A stretch of DNA of 64,000 nt from assembly GCF_964204645.1 (NCBI RefSeq), contig NC_134029.1, forward strand, positions 5,899,001 to 5,963,000, given 5' to 3'. Origin of the DNA: Tubulanus polymorphus. Its lineage: Eukaryota; Nemertea; Palaeonemertea; Tubulaniformes; Tubulanidae. The notes under the pieces were generated by a model. The model ran no database searches, was not told the DNA's origin, and saw nothing but the letters and a program-made list of their open reading frames with translations. Positions 47,293 through 61,600 of the stretch are shown piece by piece. The translations under genes and the position numbers were made by a program. Position 1 is the stretch's first letter, and each line of letters opens with the position of its first letter.

Positions 47293-49601
47293 AAACGTTG
47301 AAATTCGACAGAGAAATCGGCCCTGAAAAATAAAACGGGTTAAATCCTGAAAAATAGAACGGATTAATAAACACGGAACAGTACAGGACAGTACGGAGAC
47401 GAACAGTAACACATAAAACATAAAGACATCGTTCCTCAGGAAGCAGGAACAGGAGCAGGAGCGGGAGCGCAGCGAAAATTGCCAGGAGGAGAACCCACGG
47501 TAGCATGTTCACAGTGTGAGTAAGCCGAGGTGAATGGCCTATGCTTACGTACACCGTGGTCAGCCGGTGACGTATCCAATAGCGCGTATAAATGATATCA
47601 ACAACTCTTGTGCCTCTATTGTTGAATGGATTTACATTATGAAAGGTTCCACTGCCGGGTTGAATACGCGCCAGTAGTCAGCTGAACAATATAGTGGAGG
47701 AACTTTAATAAGGCCATGAAATAAATTACTTTATTCCCAACAGCTACCTGTTTTTTCTGCTTAAATTCTAGAATGATTTATAAATTATACCGACCGATAG
47801 CACTTCAGTTAAAGATTCACACCAACACAGGTCTTCATGTACCCCGAGATAACTAACTCACACCATGCACGAGAAAGCGGTCTATTTGAGTCATTGGGGG
47901 GAAAACCGTTCATTCTTTAAGCCAAGTGGCCTCTCAGGGCAGGTTCTGGAAAATCTGCAGAATGACTCATATGCATTCATACCGTTATCACAGAATCCCG
48001 TCAATAGAAAAAACTCCTTGATTCAATTGAGGGGAGACATAGGCTTTTTTAATTACTTGGAGCACCGATCATCTTAAATTCTGCCAAAACTCATGCTTAC
48101 CACTCATAATTTTAAAAAAAACAAATTGTTTTCTTTAATATTGATACTGTACTGCAGATTATATTAAACGGTACATCATCATGTAAATTTAGGAAAGTCC
48201 ATATTAGAATTTCGTTTCTTGTTCCAAATTACTCTTATCCCATTTTTGATTTTGGTCAGAGTATGGCAGTATCAAATCATGCGTACAGGCTCAGTCTGTC
48301 CATGAGGATACTAGTTGTGATAAGTCAGACAAGTCATGATTAGGCATTGATGCAATTCACTAAGTGAAAAACTGCCACCTGCCACTTTTTTCCGCATTAA
48401 GTGTTAAATTTTGCTTAAGCATAAAAAATCATTTCATCATTGATGCCGGTCCTCTGATAGAAGAAAAATAAACTCAAAAGAAAAACCATTCAGTAAATGA
48501 TAATACATGTAATAATATTGAGTTTATTAATCACAATGCAATAAAAGTGGTAATTTTCAATTTGCCTCGTGCAAATTCATACACTCGTGGTTGTAATTTG
48601 GTCACAATTCTCTGGTGCCATTTTGCCTTTTAGAATCGGATTATTTCACAGGATCATCAAATACCCATTTCCCACAGGCAGTTCACAAATCATAATTAAC
48701 TCATAAGTAATTATTTGTTTTATGCGCACTCAATACAAGGAATCTGTAATTTTTTGCTATCCTCTCCTGGTGTTCCTTTAATATCCTGATACAAAAGCCA
48801 ACAAGTATAAGACAAAGTGTCAAAATAATTATCTTTATTCTATAAAATATGGGCTGCTCGTCCAGCAAGCCAACCATATACATGTATACTCAATTTCTAC
48901 ATCTCTATCACCGTATAAAAATAATTTCCAATTGTTAAATACATTAGGGAAATAAATAGACAAAATAAATTAGAAGACCAAATACTGAACTTGTAATACC
49001 TCTACTACAAATAATTTATGTATCGGACATTTCCTTCTTCGCGTAAAAGAAGACGAAAACATTTTCGAAATTAATACGAAACACAACCAATATATCGAAC
49101 AAACTTTCTTTGTGTTAATCAGTGTAGTATCAACAATCGAAATGACAGAAAGTAACAAACAGTAAATTCCACCAAATTTAGATGATCTGTTGGAATTGAT
49201 TATTCTATATTGATCGATTGTTCACGGAAGACCCGAATGATTTTATAGACAAGTTTTAGGGTAGAGTGGAACCTCATTATAACCAAATTTGGATTTAATG
49301 ATTTATCAATTATTACTAATCTAGAATTTGGTTAAAAACGGACAATTTTGATAATTCCATACTGGATATAACGAAATAACAGTTATAAAGAATAGATTTT
49401 CTGGTACCTTTGAAGTTCGTTGTAACGAAATTCCATAGCATTCAAAACCAGCACTGGATTTTGATGTAGTTTTTACATATATATGTTCTATAAAGTACAG
49501 ACATGGATATTTTTTCATCATGATTTCTACGTTTTATCCACTGACACACAGTTCAGTCGCGGCGAATAAGTTCTCATGGTAACAATAAATTCAGTTCAAA
49601 A

Positions 49602-52600
49602 TCAAGATTTTGATTTTAGTACAGCTCGCTCTGCTTCTCGAACTTTCCTGAGTTTTTTGTCTTGATCTTTCATCAATTGAGCCATTTCTTGAAATAAAAG
49701 AACACATTTTTTACTGTGATTTTCATTTCCACTTAAAATTTGTATACTATCGTATACAGCTGGGTTCAATATGAAATCCACAGGTGGAACGCGAGGTCCC
49801 TAATCAATAAACGCCAAGACATTCTCTGCGAAATCTTACCTCTATTTTCATGTTTCAAATGAGCTCCGACTAATGACAGATTTTGTATTTTCTGCTCTAA
49901 ACGCTGACACAGTTGCTGCGATTCCGAGGCCATCGACGAAGCTGTTGACTTTCTCCCAATGTTGCTACCACTCGACCGATGGTTATACGTTGATGATAGC
50001 AATGTCGGTTGTGGTTTTGATGAACCGTTAACTGAAAATATATATATATACATGATATATGAAAGCATTTTTCAAGATACATGTTCAAAAACTGGAAATC
50101 ATACCGGGGCGGTTAAGTATTACTCAGAAAAAGAGTTAAGATTAGTTTATTATCAGTGTTCTAACTGTAGTCAAATCTTAACCCTGAACTTGGTGTCGGG
50201 GTCAGTTGGTTATAAACTTAACCACCAGACCATTGTTTCGACTAGTATCCTAACATTCATCTCCAGGAATTTCGCAAGAAATAGCTCAAGGAAAACTTTC
50301 GGATTCATTCTCCCTCTCCATATTGCAGGATTTAACCATATGAAATATTCTTTGGCCAAGTGGCAAAAATCTGATCAGCACAGGTGAATGCGGTATCTTT
50401 AACTTACATGCCGTTGATGTAAGTGGTTCTCGCGGTGAAAGTAGATCACTGACTGGCGATAAACGCCCAGTAGTTTCATCCTTTACAGGACTCTGTACCG
50501 AATTCATCTCGAGATAGAGATCCAACTTTTGCGGTGCCGAATGTCGCTGGCAATCAGTTTCAAACTGGACCGTTTTTGGACTTCGAGATGGTGGTCTAAA
50601 AATAAAAAAATTGTATTATCTCGATGAACAAAAATACATCTGAATACGAGAAAGAATTCTTGCACTGGTTTCAGATCATTGACAAAACTGCTTACCGTTC
50701 CTGAGTGTCAATATTGTTGTTATTTGTCTGGGCGAGATTTGTACTTTGGCTTATGAGGGCTCGCATTTCATGCAGTAAACTTTTCAGCTCTTGTCCAGCG
50801 CCATCGACAGGCACGACGTTATCCTAGAAAATTCATGCAAAGATCTGTTTATTACGACGCAAGCGGAAAAGTTAAGCTTTAATCGCAGAGGAAGAATTTG
50901 ATACAACGTACCCGTACCATGACTTTGCTATCACTTGTTGATGGAGGTACAATAGATGTGTGAGCATTGAACAGTTGAGGACATTGAGAACTAATCATGG
51001 GTGGCAATTCTCGGTTTAAAGATCCGGTTCTTAGTACTTCCTGTAAAATAATGATTAATACACAATTTAAAAGAATGATCTTTCAAAGATATGAATTCAA
51101 TTTTTTCTCATCGGATGAGCGACAGACAAACCTTCAATTCTAACTGATGTTTCAATTTCAGACGCGCGATATCTTGTTCTAACGCTTCTATTTGACTTTG
51201 TGCCGCTGCGTTCTTCAATGTAGCCTGAAGAAGTTTCATGAGTATAGTCTTCAGTAACAACTTTGACTCGCTAAGAAAAACTTAAACTTTAGGCTACCTA
51301 AAAATTACCTTTTCATAAGAGGATGCAGTTTTCGACGTGTCCTCTCGGATATCTTTGTATTTTGTTATGTACATTTCCAGTTCTTTTGTTAGCTTCTCGT
51401 TCTGAGCACCGGTTGTTGTTACGAGGGATGCTAATTTCTCATTTTCTTCCTCGTGGACAGTTTTTTCCTATGCAAATGTAAATAGAACAAATTTAGGCAT
51501 GGTAAAAGAAGTGTGATTCATTCTCGGTCTGAAAAATATACTATACTAATTACCTTTTTCAAAGATTCTATGCATTCTTCCAGCCAGTATATTTTGCTAT
51601 GCAGTGAGTCCAATTGACCACGTTTTGCTGTAACTTCTTTCTGCATTTTTCCAGCTGCCTTCATCGCTATAATTACAAAGAGAAACAATACTAAATTCAA
51701 GCTTAATATATGAACAACAACAGGGCCTGCTATCATAGTTTTCGGTAAAAGTTTGAATTCAGAGTTGAAATATAGGAAATAAACTAATTCTTAATCTTTT
51801 CGAGTCAAACCTAAGCCACAACTGAAGAATGGTACATGTTCTTTCATATAAACACCTACCTTTTCCTCCAAATCCTTCTTTTCTTTTTAAAGCTTTCTTA
51901 GCAAGTTGAAGGTCCTTTTCAGTGGCTACAATATTCATAGATAACCATGTTAAGTAATTCAACACAAATCGGGAGGTGATCTGCTCGGATTGGAAATAGA
52001 TCCTATCATTCCTACCTTCTAACTTTGTGACAAGTTTCTTCACTTGTTTCTGCATGTCACCTTCGGTTCCATCGAGCACCTTTTTCAACGCGTCGAGTTC
52101 GTCCTTCAGGAAGGCGACTTCATATCGACTCTCTTTCAACTCGAGGAACAGACCTTCTTTATCAGCTTTGATTTCTTCAGCCTCTTTAACCTTCATCTGA
52201 GGAAATAGAAAAATGATTTTCTATTCAGCAACAAGCAAATCCGTAAATCCTTGATTATCTCATCATCAAGATAATTACAGTAATATCATCTTTCATTTTT
52301 GCCGAATCTGCTTCCAGTTCTTTCAGACGTTTTTCGCGAATTTTCAACTTTCTCAACACGCTGTCTCGTCCGACTTTCAGCTCTTCGATTTCGGCGATCT
52401 TTTCGTTGATCATATCGCCGAGTTTTTCGTGTTCGTCTTTCATCACGTGCTCGTGGCGAGATTTGATTTCGAGCGCGCTCGTCACTTCCTGAGACTTTTT
52501 CAGCAGCGTTTCCAGATCGTGCTTCTTTTCATGAACGTCGGCGCGAATGTCTTTCAGCTATGAAAAATCACAAATTTCAGAATTAGGAATTCCTAGGACC

Positions 52601-55600
52601 TAATGCCCTACAAATTAAGGCGTTAATCAGCCAGCTGGTGCAGTGAGACTAATCTGACTGTATCATAGGCAGTGAATGCTATATTTTGGCCCTACCAAGA
52701 GTTAAATCAAGATTGTTAGATTCTTTAGCAAATTTTCCACCATCGTTTAACTTCAAAACCCAGCCTTGAAATTCATTAACAGGCTGTTCTTAGTTAGACA
52801 AGAGCAAATAATAACAACGCTAAATTCTAACCGACATACCTCACTCGTTAAAACTGCAATTTCGGCATTTTTCTCATCCAACATACTGTAATAGTAATCA
52901 CGTTCGCTTGTAAGTCTTTGACAGTCCCCGACGCGATCTTGAAGCAGAGCCGATAAGTGATCTTTCTCGGCTACGGTCGCCGTAAACTGAGCGTTGACGT
53001 CTTCGGATTTTTCTTCGCTTTCGCTGATTCTAGAACGTAGACCCGTTATTTCCGTGCGCAATATTTCAAGCTCGACGTTCGCCGCATTTTTCTTCTCAGT
53101 CATCGACATGAGCTCGTCCTGCAACACCGACATCTGATCCAGCGCACGCCCTCTTTCAGTCTTTTCCATAGTTGCCATCTTGAAAATATCAGTCAAAGAA
53201 TGACAAAACTAAACCTAAATCGGTCAATAACACATTTTGCTCCTGAACTAGCAAATAAACCAAAGGTTCAAAACTTTTTTTTGTGAACATACCAAAGCAT
53301 ATCAAATTCAATTAATTAGACTTCAGACTTCAGTTTTTTTAGATTTTTTAATAGAATCAAGTTTCATATAAAATCCCTCCAATACAGTACCTGCTCTTTC
53401 AAATTCAAAAGCGATTCATTTCGCAACGCTTCGATCGCCGACTGCAGCTGGATGACGGTAAGTTCTTTTTCCTCGAAGGCGTCCTCTAGTTGGCGTTTTT
53501 TGTCAAGCAGTTGTTCCTCGCGATTTTGCACCTTCTTCAAATGGTCCTTTTCGACGTCGAGTTCATTTTGCAATCGTCCCAACATGTCCTTAAATTCAAC
53601 ACAGAAATCAAAGCCACATAAATAAACACGCAAAAAAAATTTCCTCCAAAAATTAGATTAACAGTTAGATTTTCTATGATGGTGATGAAATAATACTTAT
53701 ATAGTGCCAATTTAAGTATTCAAAGGTGCTTAAAAGTAACCAGGTATTTTTTGGAGTCTTTTGAATTTTTCCAAATCCGGTTCCTGATGAATGTTTTTGC
53801 GTAGAACATTCCAAATGAACAAGAAATGTGAAAGACCGTCTGCCAGAGGCTAGATACCAGCAGTAGAATGAAAGCAATTGTATGAAAACACACCTCGTAT
53901 TGCTTTGTCTTCTCATGAAGTGTCCTCAATTCGACTTTAAGATCATCTCGATCAGTTTTTGTGGCCAGTAACTCCTTCTGCGTATCGTCTAAAGTCGACT
54001 CCAATCCACATTTCTATTCATGATAAAACAAATTTTTAATGGACTTTTTCAGCTTTGAATTTCAATCATTGTTAGATGTCTCAGCTTTTACAAACCTTGT
54101 GTTGCCAGTGTTCTTTATCGGTACCAAAATCTTTCTTGATTTGATTCAACTTCGTTTCCAAATCTCTGATGTGGTCGTCCTTCATTTTCAGCTGGTTTCG
54201 ACTTTGAGTTCTGGAAATAACAACCGATGGCACACGTTTTTACGATAAGCAATTTAAACCAACCCCAACTACGATTGACGATGGCTCCAAGTGCTGTTAT
54301 TTGGATACTTCTAGAACTAGCCAGACTAGTAACGACTTAATCAATAATACTATTCAAAATAAATATTTGAATAATAAATCTCTTAAGATGGGTAGAAGCA
54401 TTCGAAATTTCTATATCCATATTTCATCACTTACTGTAAAACATCAAGCTGTTCCTGAAGTGATAGGGCTTGTTTGCGAGCGTTCAATGACCGTTCAGCG
54501 GTCGCTGAAATCTGTTTTTCGTGCTCTTCAGCGATGTGCGTCAGCTTCTCTTGATTTTCTTTCGCGGTCGTCTTTCGGAATTCGTGAAAATCATCTGTCA
54601 GACTTCTCAGCTCATTTTCCAACTGATATGAAATACACAAACATCATACACATGAATAACAATATCGAAATGGAATCATGCTTTCTTAAGTCTGGATCGG
54701 GTTGATCAAGATTTTGACCTGAATGACACACTTCTTAAATATACAGAAAATACTAATTTTCATCCAAGGTTCACATAATTTCATTTATCCCCTGATCTGG
54801 GTTTTACCTAATAATTGGATCATCCAAATAAAGGATTATTACTTAGGTTACTCAAGAACCTCAACTGAAAATGAACTTATTGCGCGATTCTAGTGGTACT
54901 GAGGGTCTAGAATTCTAATTTCATCTAACGTTTAAGCTTATAGCTTAAAATTCAAGATAGAAGGAAAATAACCTAATCTAGAGACAATCTCTTCTACCAT
55001 CGAACGAACAACTGCGAATCGAATGCAAATTACGTACGTGTTTGATTTTATTCTTTCCGTAATCATTTTCGACTTCGTAATCTTGTAAACACCGTTCGAG
55101 CGTGTGAACGAGCATGGTCGGGTTCTGGTTTTGAAGCGGCTCCATATCGAAATACGCTTTTCCGCGTTTCGCTTCCATCGTCGCGAGTAACATTTTCAAC
55201 TGTTTGACCGCGGCGTCCATCACGTACTGACTTTGCTGATAACCGTCTAAATTCGAGGTCGCTTTCGAGAGTCTCTGAATTGAAGGACGGGAGAAAATTG
55301 CACTCGAAACACTATAAAAATCATTGACATTACTAATGTAGGAGCCAACCTGTTCAGTTTCGCGGATATAAAAGTTAAACCCGGATCCATCTGCTAAGAA
55401 TCCAATCAATTAACACAGCCAAATACATAAGACATAGATGGAACCTGTCTATCTATCTCAACAAATATTCTTGACTTAAAGTTTTTTTTAAATAAAAAAT
55501 TCCTCGACCTTTTTCAACAAAAGAAAATTCTCTGACTATTCCCGATTCCCAGGCAAGTGGTCGCCCTGTCAAATTGATTTTTTTTGGCATGACCTTGTCT

Positions 55601-58600
55601 GTGGAGCCAATTCTAATAAGAAGGAAACTTCAAGGCAGGTAGAGACACAGAGTAGAAGAAATAATCTATTTCTAGCACGCATGCGAAAAACAAGCGATTT
55701 CTAACATCGTTGATGTTATTTTTCAATCACGAAAGACGGCTTTTTTTATGAGGGTCTATTTTAGTGAGCATCACAGGCACAATGTTGGCAGGATGGTCGG
55801 TAACAGCGATTTTATAGAATAGAAATCAGTATGCTTACGTCTTCCAAGTCACGATTCGTCTCTTGAAGCTGAGTAACATTGACTTGTAGTTTACTAATCA
55901 AAGTCTCCTGTCCATTCACTTCCTTCTCTCTATTTAAGTATATTTTAAAGAAAAAATATACGCATACATTAAAAATACATGTATTATATCACGTAAACTG
56001 TCTCCGTTAAAACACATGTAGAAGTCAAACCTTAGATCCATAATTGATTGTCGACTTGCCGCCGCATCTTGTAGCTTCGTTTTTAACTCATCAATCAATG
56101 AAAGATAATGTCTTTTAGAATGGTCGGCTTGATCTTTCAGCTGAAAATAGAGTAATACAAGATTTATGAACCGACAAATGAGAACAGGCAATATCAGGCA
56201 AGTTTGCTTAAAAGCAGCGAATTTTTTTAAAATTCCATTCAGGCTCTTTTTGTACCTCAGTAATTCTTGTTTTCAGTAGGTTTATTTCGGTTTCGCTATC
56301 GGTCAATTTCTTCTCCAACATCCACCTAACAAAAACCATAAATATACAATTTACACAACTGAATACATGTAATACATTTACATCTTGTACTGACTGTAAA
56401 TAGTATCAATCCGGATTGGATTAAAAACCCAATCAGACTTAAGTAGGTTTGGCCGTATATAAGCAGGGTTGCCACTTTTATTTAACTTGCTTTCCCCCCA
56501 ACTTTTCCCCGACATGTTCATTGTGTCCACGACTTGATCTACTAAGAATCCAATCAATTAACTCAGTCAGATATATACAACATAGATGGAAACTGTTTGA
56601 TTAAACGTGTAATTTATCAATCTCAACAGATTTCCCCTGACTTAAAAACATTTTAAATGAATTCCCTGATTAGTCCTTGACTTTTTTAAATTAAAAAAAA
56701 TTCTCTGACATTTCCCTGATTTCCAGTCAAGTGGCCACCCTGATAAGTGAAGAAAAATTCGACAAAATCCGATTAGGAAATGTGATCCATCTACACCATG
56801 ACGCTTGAAATAACAAAAACTTACTTATTTAGATAATCGGGATTATCGTTTTGTGACAGATTTGAAGTCGCCACATTTGACGACGGCAATGACTGCCCGA
56901 CGCTGAAGGTGGCAGGTAACGAGTATCTACTGGGCAGGTGAAAACTCGATGCCGATATTCCGTTACTACTAATGACGCCGTTGTCTCCTTGAACGAACTC
57001 ATTTCGTCGACTAAGCGACAGTTCACCCCTGAAACGACGAAATCTCAGTTAATCAACTCTCTTCTGCCGCATGAAATCCGGGTTAATGAACACTTCAGCC
57101 TTGAATTCGAGGTGAAATATTCTACTCAGTAAAAAGCAAAGCGCTTCGAAATAGGTTCCAGCACTTCTTCGATGGCATAATTACCACAATTTTAAAATAA
57201 GCTTTTAGTAGGAATTTTTGTAGTAAGGCTAAAAAAATCATATCTTGTTTCTCCTAATCGGCCGGGTAATTTTGTAGATTGCGATATAATTTGTAATGTT
57301 TTAATTTCTATAGCTGCCTGGTTATGGTAAGCTTGATCATGATTTTAAAATCAAAAGTAATGTACAGGTAGATGAAAACCTGCCAGGTCAACTTTTAAGC
57401 TCAGCAGAGAAACAAGGTATCAATTTTTTTAGCCTTAATACAAGTTTGCGTATGAATAGGCGTTTTTCTTAAATTGAATAAAATACATTTTTAAGAATCG
57501 TAAATAGTAGAGGTTTTTCAAGTCCTCAACTCACTCAGTGTCACTCAATCGAGGTTATACATAGGTATTTCTTTTCAGGAGACTCTGGTTTGTGATGTGA
57601 ATCTGACAGCTTGAAATACATCTCAAATGGACTCGATTTGACATTATATTTACACACCTGAAATCGGGAATTACTGGTGCTTGCACATCCACTGAACTCG
57701 GTAACGATGACAATGAAGCTGCTCTTGTTCGTAAAGGTCTATTTGTTTCAACCTGAAATCAAGCAGACAAGAAGCATTTTTTAGACAAGAAGATAAACCA
57801 TTGTTTTCACAAAATATCCATCCTTCAGCAAGAGTTAATCAAATGAAAAAAATCTATACTACGCAAAATTATACAATTCAAACTTTTTGGCAAGCTTTAT
57901 ATAAACAAACGCAGATTTAAAGCAATTTCTTGGGGCTGAACTTTGTAAAAAAACGTCTCCTAAAACGTTGATCAATAATTGCAGGAGTCGATATTGAAAA
58001 ATGCCCCTACGTAGGATTAAAACCGTGGTAAAATATTTTCAAAATCTCTACATACTCAATGACTTTTTCAAATTTAAGGTTGAATCTTATTCATTATCAA
58101 GCCCTAAAATTCGCCGCGACAAAGTTTTGCCGAATGCTTTCGCAACGCTATAAATTCGTAATTTACTATACACATAATTGAAGAAGCAGATATCTGAGCC
58201 TTACATCATCATCATCGCTGAGACGACCTGTCTGTCGCTGCTGCTGCTGCTGCTGCTGCGAAGAGGTGATTTTTATCGCCGGCGACACGAGCGCGGCGTG
58301 ATTGGAACCGGTACAGCGTAACGGAACCCAATAAAATCCCGTACGACGAGAATATTTCAATTCCCTCGGCCCCGGTAAACCGCCGAATATACACGATATA
58401 CATCCGCTCATAATGACGAATCGACGTCGATTCCGATCGGACTCATATTCGCGACGATTCCTTAATCTATATAAATCCCTGCGCGGAGAGATCGTCGTAT
58501 CGGTAATATTCGCGCATGTCTCGTCGATTAAATCAATACGTCGGAAATATCGGACTGATCATCGGTAATAACATATATATATATATACACCGGTACGAGA

Positions 58601-61600
58601 AAACGTGTAAGTATTAAATAGAAGAGCGCGACGCGAGTACATTTTTACCACCGCGCCGCACGAAACCCTGCTGCTGTCATCGCGAGTCGAGAATTACGCT
58701 ATAGGCCTATATGTAGCGATCAATTGTCGAAATTGTCAACGACCGCGAAACCAGATTTGAGCACTTTCATTTTTAGCGCGCCGATGAATGGGCGCGAATA
58801 GATTTATCATACAGACACGACGGCTAACGAAATATTTGCACACGGTTTGTTTCACAAGTCGAAAGTGAATGGCTTTTGAAAACGGTATTGTGTACGCGCG
58901 TACAATCTGCCCGAACACGAGGCCTTCCTTTTTTCACTTTTCAATGACTTCTAATTACCCAATTTTTACGAAACGGACAGATTTTTGATCGGTCCTTTCA
59001 CACGTCAGAAATACAAAAGACGTCTGACTGCGTCTAGCTGTTGTTCATGAAACATAAGACGTTTGCGCTGAGAGACGTACATTATTCCGAACAATGCCCT
59101 AGTACTGAATTAGGTAGACTTGTTTGTCTACTAAACAAAAAAAAAAGAAGAGAACCCTCCACCATTCAAATTTCTACGACTTTTGAAAAAAAAAATTCCG
59201 AATCGATCCAAAAATGAAATTCCCATGCGGTCTTTTACCGGGATCTCAACAACAATAGACCCGATAGCTTCTGAGATGATCAAATCTTGATTGAAATCAT
59301 TTTTCTCTCGATTTAAAGAATGTAAATGTTCATTTTTGAAATAAAATTCCCAGCTATGAGAAAAATCATCGACGGAAAATTGAATACTAACAATGATTCC
59401 TTGAAATACTCGTTTATAATGTTGAATAGGCGTAATCAAGATGACAGATGGAAATATGTACATCGCAATCAATGGTGGATTTAGGGGTAAGAAATTAATA
59501 TCAAAGGCCCTTCAAAATATTATGAACAAAAAAACTCAAATCTTTTGACTGCAAATTCATTATCAGGCCCTTATCAAAGGCCCTTCAAAATATTATGAAC
59601 AAAAAAACTCAAATCTTTTGACTGCAAATACATTATCTGGGAATTGAAGTTTCAGTAACTAATTAACAAATTTATTTTCATGGGGGGAGGGGTGACATTA
59701 ACTTGGCACAGTGGCGAAAATTGAAAGAAACTCTAAACTTACAACATGTTCAGCATCAACTGATGTATTTCTTTGATGGAATTTTTGTTCGGCTTCATTT
59801 TTTCTAGAATCTGTAAAAAAAAAGAAAAACAGAATGATCTAAACTTACAAGCTGGGCCTAGTACGGATAGGGTATAGTGCTCAATGAGAATGGTGCCATC
59901 TGTAGTTTTGAAAATGATTCCATAGCCTAAAATATTGAGGAGCCCCCTCCCCCCCCCCCCCCCCCGCACACCAGACATATGTGTGCTGCATCAAATTCCA
60001 CTCATGTACAGGTGTTTTTCCGTCTAGCCAAATAAGATCAGATATACCGTAACATGCACTAAGGACCAAATTTTTTACATACGTTCAGACTTGATACACG
60101 GCAAATATGGATTATGTCAACAATTATAATCTACTCCGATATATTTTTCGAGAAAAGATTTCGGCAAAATATATGCAAACACGGCAGGCTGCAATAAACT
60201 ACATTACTTTAAGCGATAACGGTATTTACTGACTCCAACGTGTACTAATCCTTTTAGACACCTATAAACCTGAGACCATACAGCAAACAGTGGGCTTTAC
60301 AGGCATTCTGTTTTATCTCTTCCATTCATGATATACGCGAGGGAAAAACGAAAGTTCATCAGGAACATTTGATGACTGGTGTTAAACGTCTGAGTTAATA
60401 AGCAAAATCACAGTTGATGATTTAACAATTCATTTTCTGGCAGTTTCGAAGTTTTGACTAAATTTCATCATCACAGAAATGAAAAATAACATAATAATGA
60501 TATACAGTAATTCAAAGATTAAACTTTTTTAGAATTATTATCATAAAAACTTCGAAACTGTCAGAATAAATGCCTAAATCATGAACTGTGAATTTTTCTC
60601 ATAAAAGAAAATTTGATATTTGTCAGATGTAACGGACACGAAATTCTGTCTCTGTGTTTGACAATTTCCGTAGCAACACAAAATATACTCAGCACATGTT
60701 CATTGCCAGTGTGCAGCGTTAATGAGCGATAAGCACGGCTAGCAAATTTTGGAAAAGAAAATCATCAATTTATTAAATAATTATCACTTTCTCGACTACA
60801 AAATAAATAAAATCATTATTTCTCCTTGCAAAACCCTCTATATTTAGATTTCTTTTGTTATGGAGAAGTAACACTAGGAACACTCAAGAATTCCTTTATA
60901 CTTAGATAAATTTGAACAGGGTGATGAAAGTTGCGCATAATGCTGCAGATAGGCCTAATGTACAGTAAATATGGTCATAGATGCTTGCCCCAGTTCCGAG
61001 TGTGAGTACATTTTTTGCCATGGACTAAATTCTGTACTAAATGTATACTCAATATAAATACACTCGTGCACTAAGCATGAGTAGGACTGGCTGTACAATA
61101 TTTCTGCCTTCAAAAATTCTAAAGAGGGATCGTACTGCGTAAAGCTAAGCGCATTCACACTAGTTGTTAACAACTTGACAACTTTTTAGAAAAAAATTTC
61201 AGAGACATGAAAGAAAATGATCAAATCGATCAGTTTTAAGCAAGGCGCTCAGTTAAGCTAAGCCTATATCGGACTAGCGCATACCACCAACAACAACTGG
61301 GATAGAAGACATTCGTGCGTCACACGTTTTAGTTAGTTGTGCAATGTGTTGTTGTTTATGGGGCGCATATATTCAATATACTTTCCCCATTTTCCATGAT
61401 CGCTATGAACCCTGATATTGGCGGACACCACCGAACTGAATACAACCAGTTGCCGAAAACATGAGCAACTGGCTGAAACTGAAGATAGATCACCATTACC
61501 AGTCGTAAGGTCGTGCACATGGACACATTCAAGCAACTGATTGTATCCAGATAGTTCCACTTGTAACAAGTACACCAAAGACTGCTTTACAACTAGTTGT

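Larger units (their letters stand above)
34809..49601. other. Gene-free repeat block between KIDINS220 and CCDC158
   Basis: In 14.8 kb I find no open frame with domain or splice support. The block should contain the distal KIDINS220 promoter on the left and the CCDC158 3' region on the right. It is occupied by a hAT-like MITE, several tandem repeat arrays, microsatellites and a foldback structure, each listed separately. The parts at 35.2-36.8 kb and 47.3-49.6 kb are AT-rich with no structure I can name, apart from GC-rich CCCGGGC palindromes near 35.48-35.52 kb. Confidence 0.65.

Noticed and set aside
49260-49440. Possible Tc1/mariner-like element (AACCTCATTATAACC ... TTGTAACGAAATTCC)
   Set aside because: The inverted ends are too imperfect and no TA duplication could be set with confidence.
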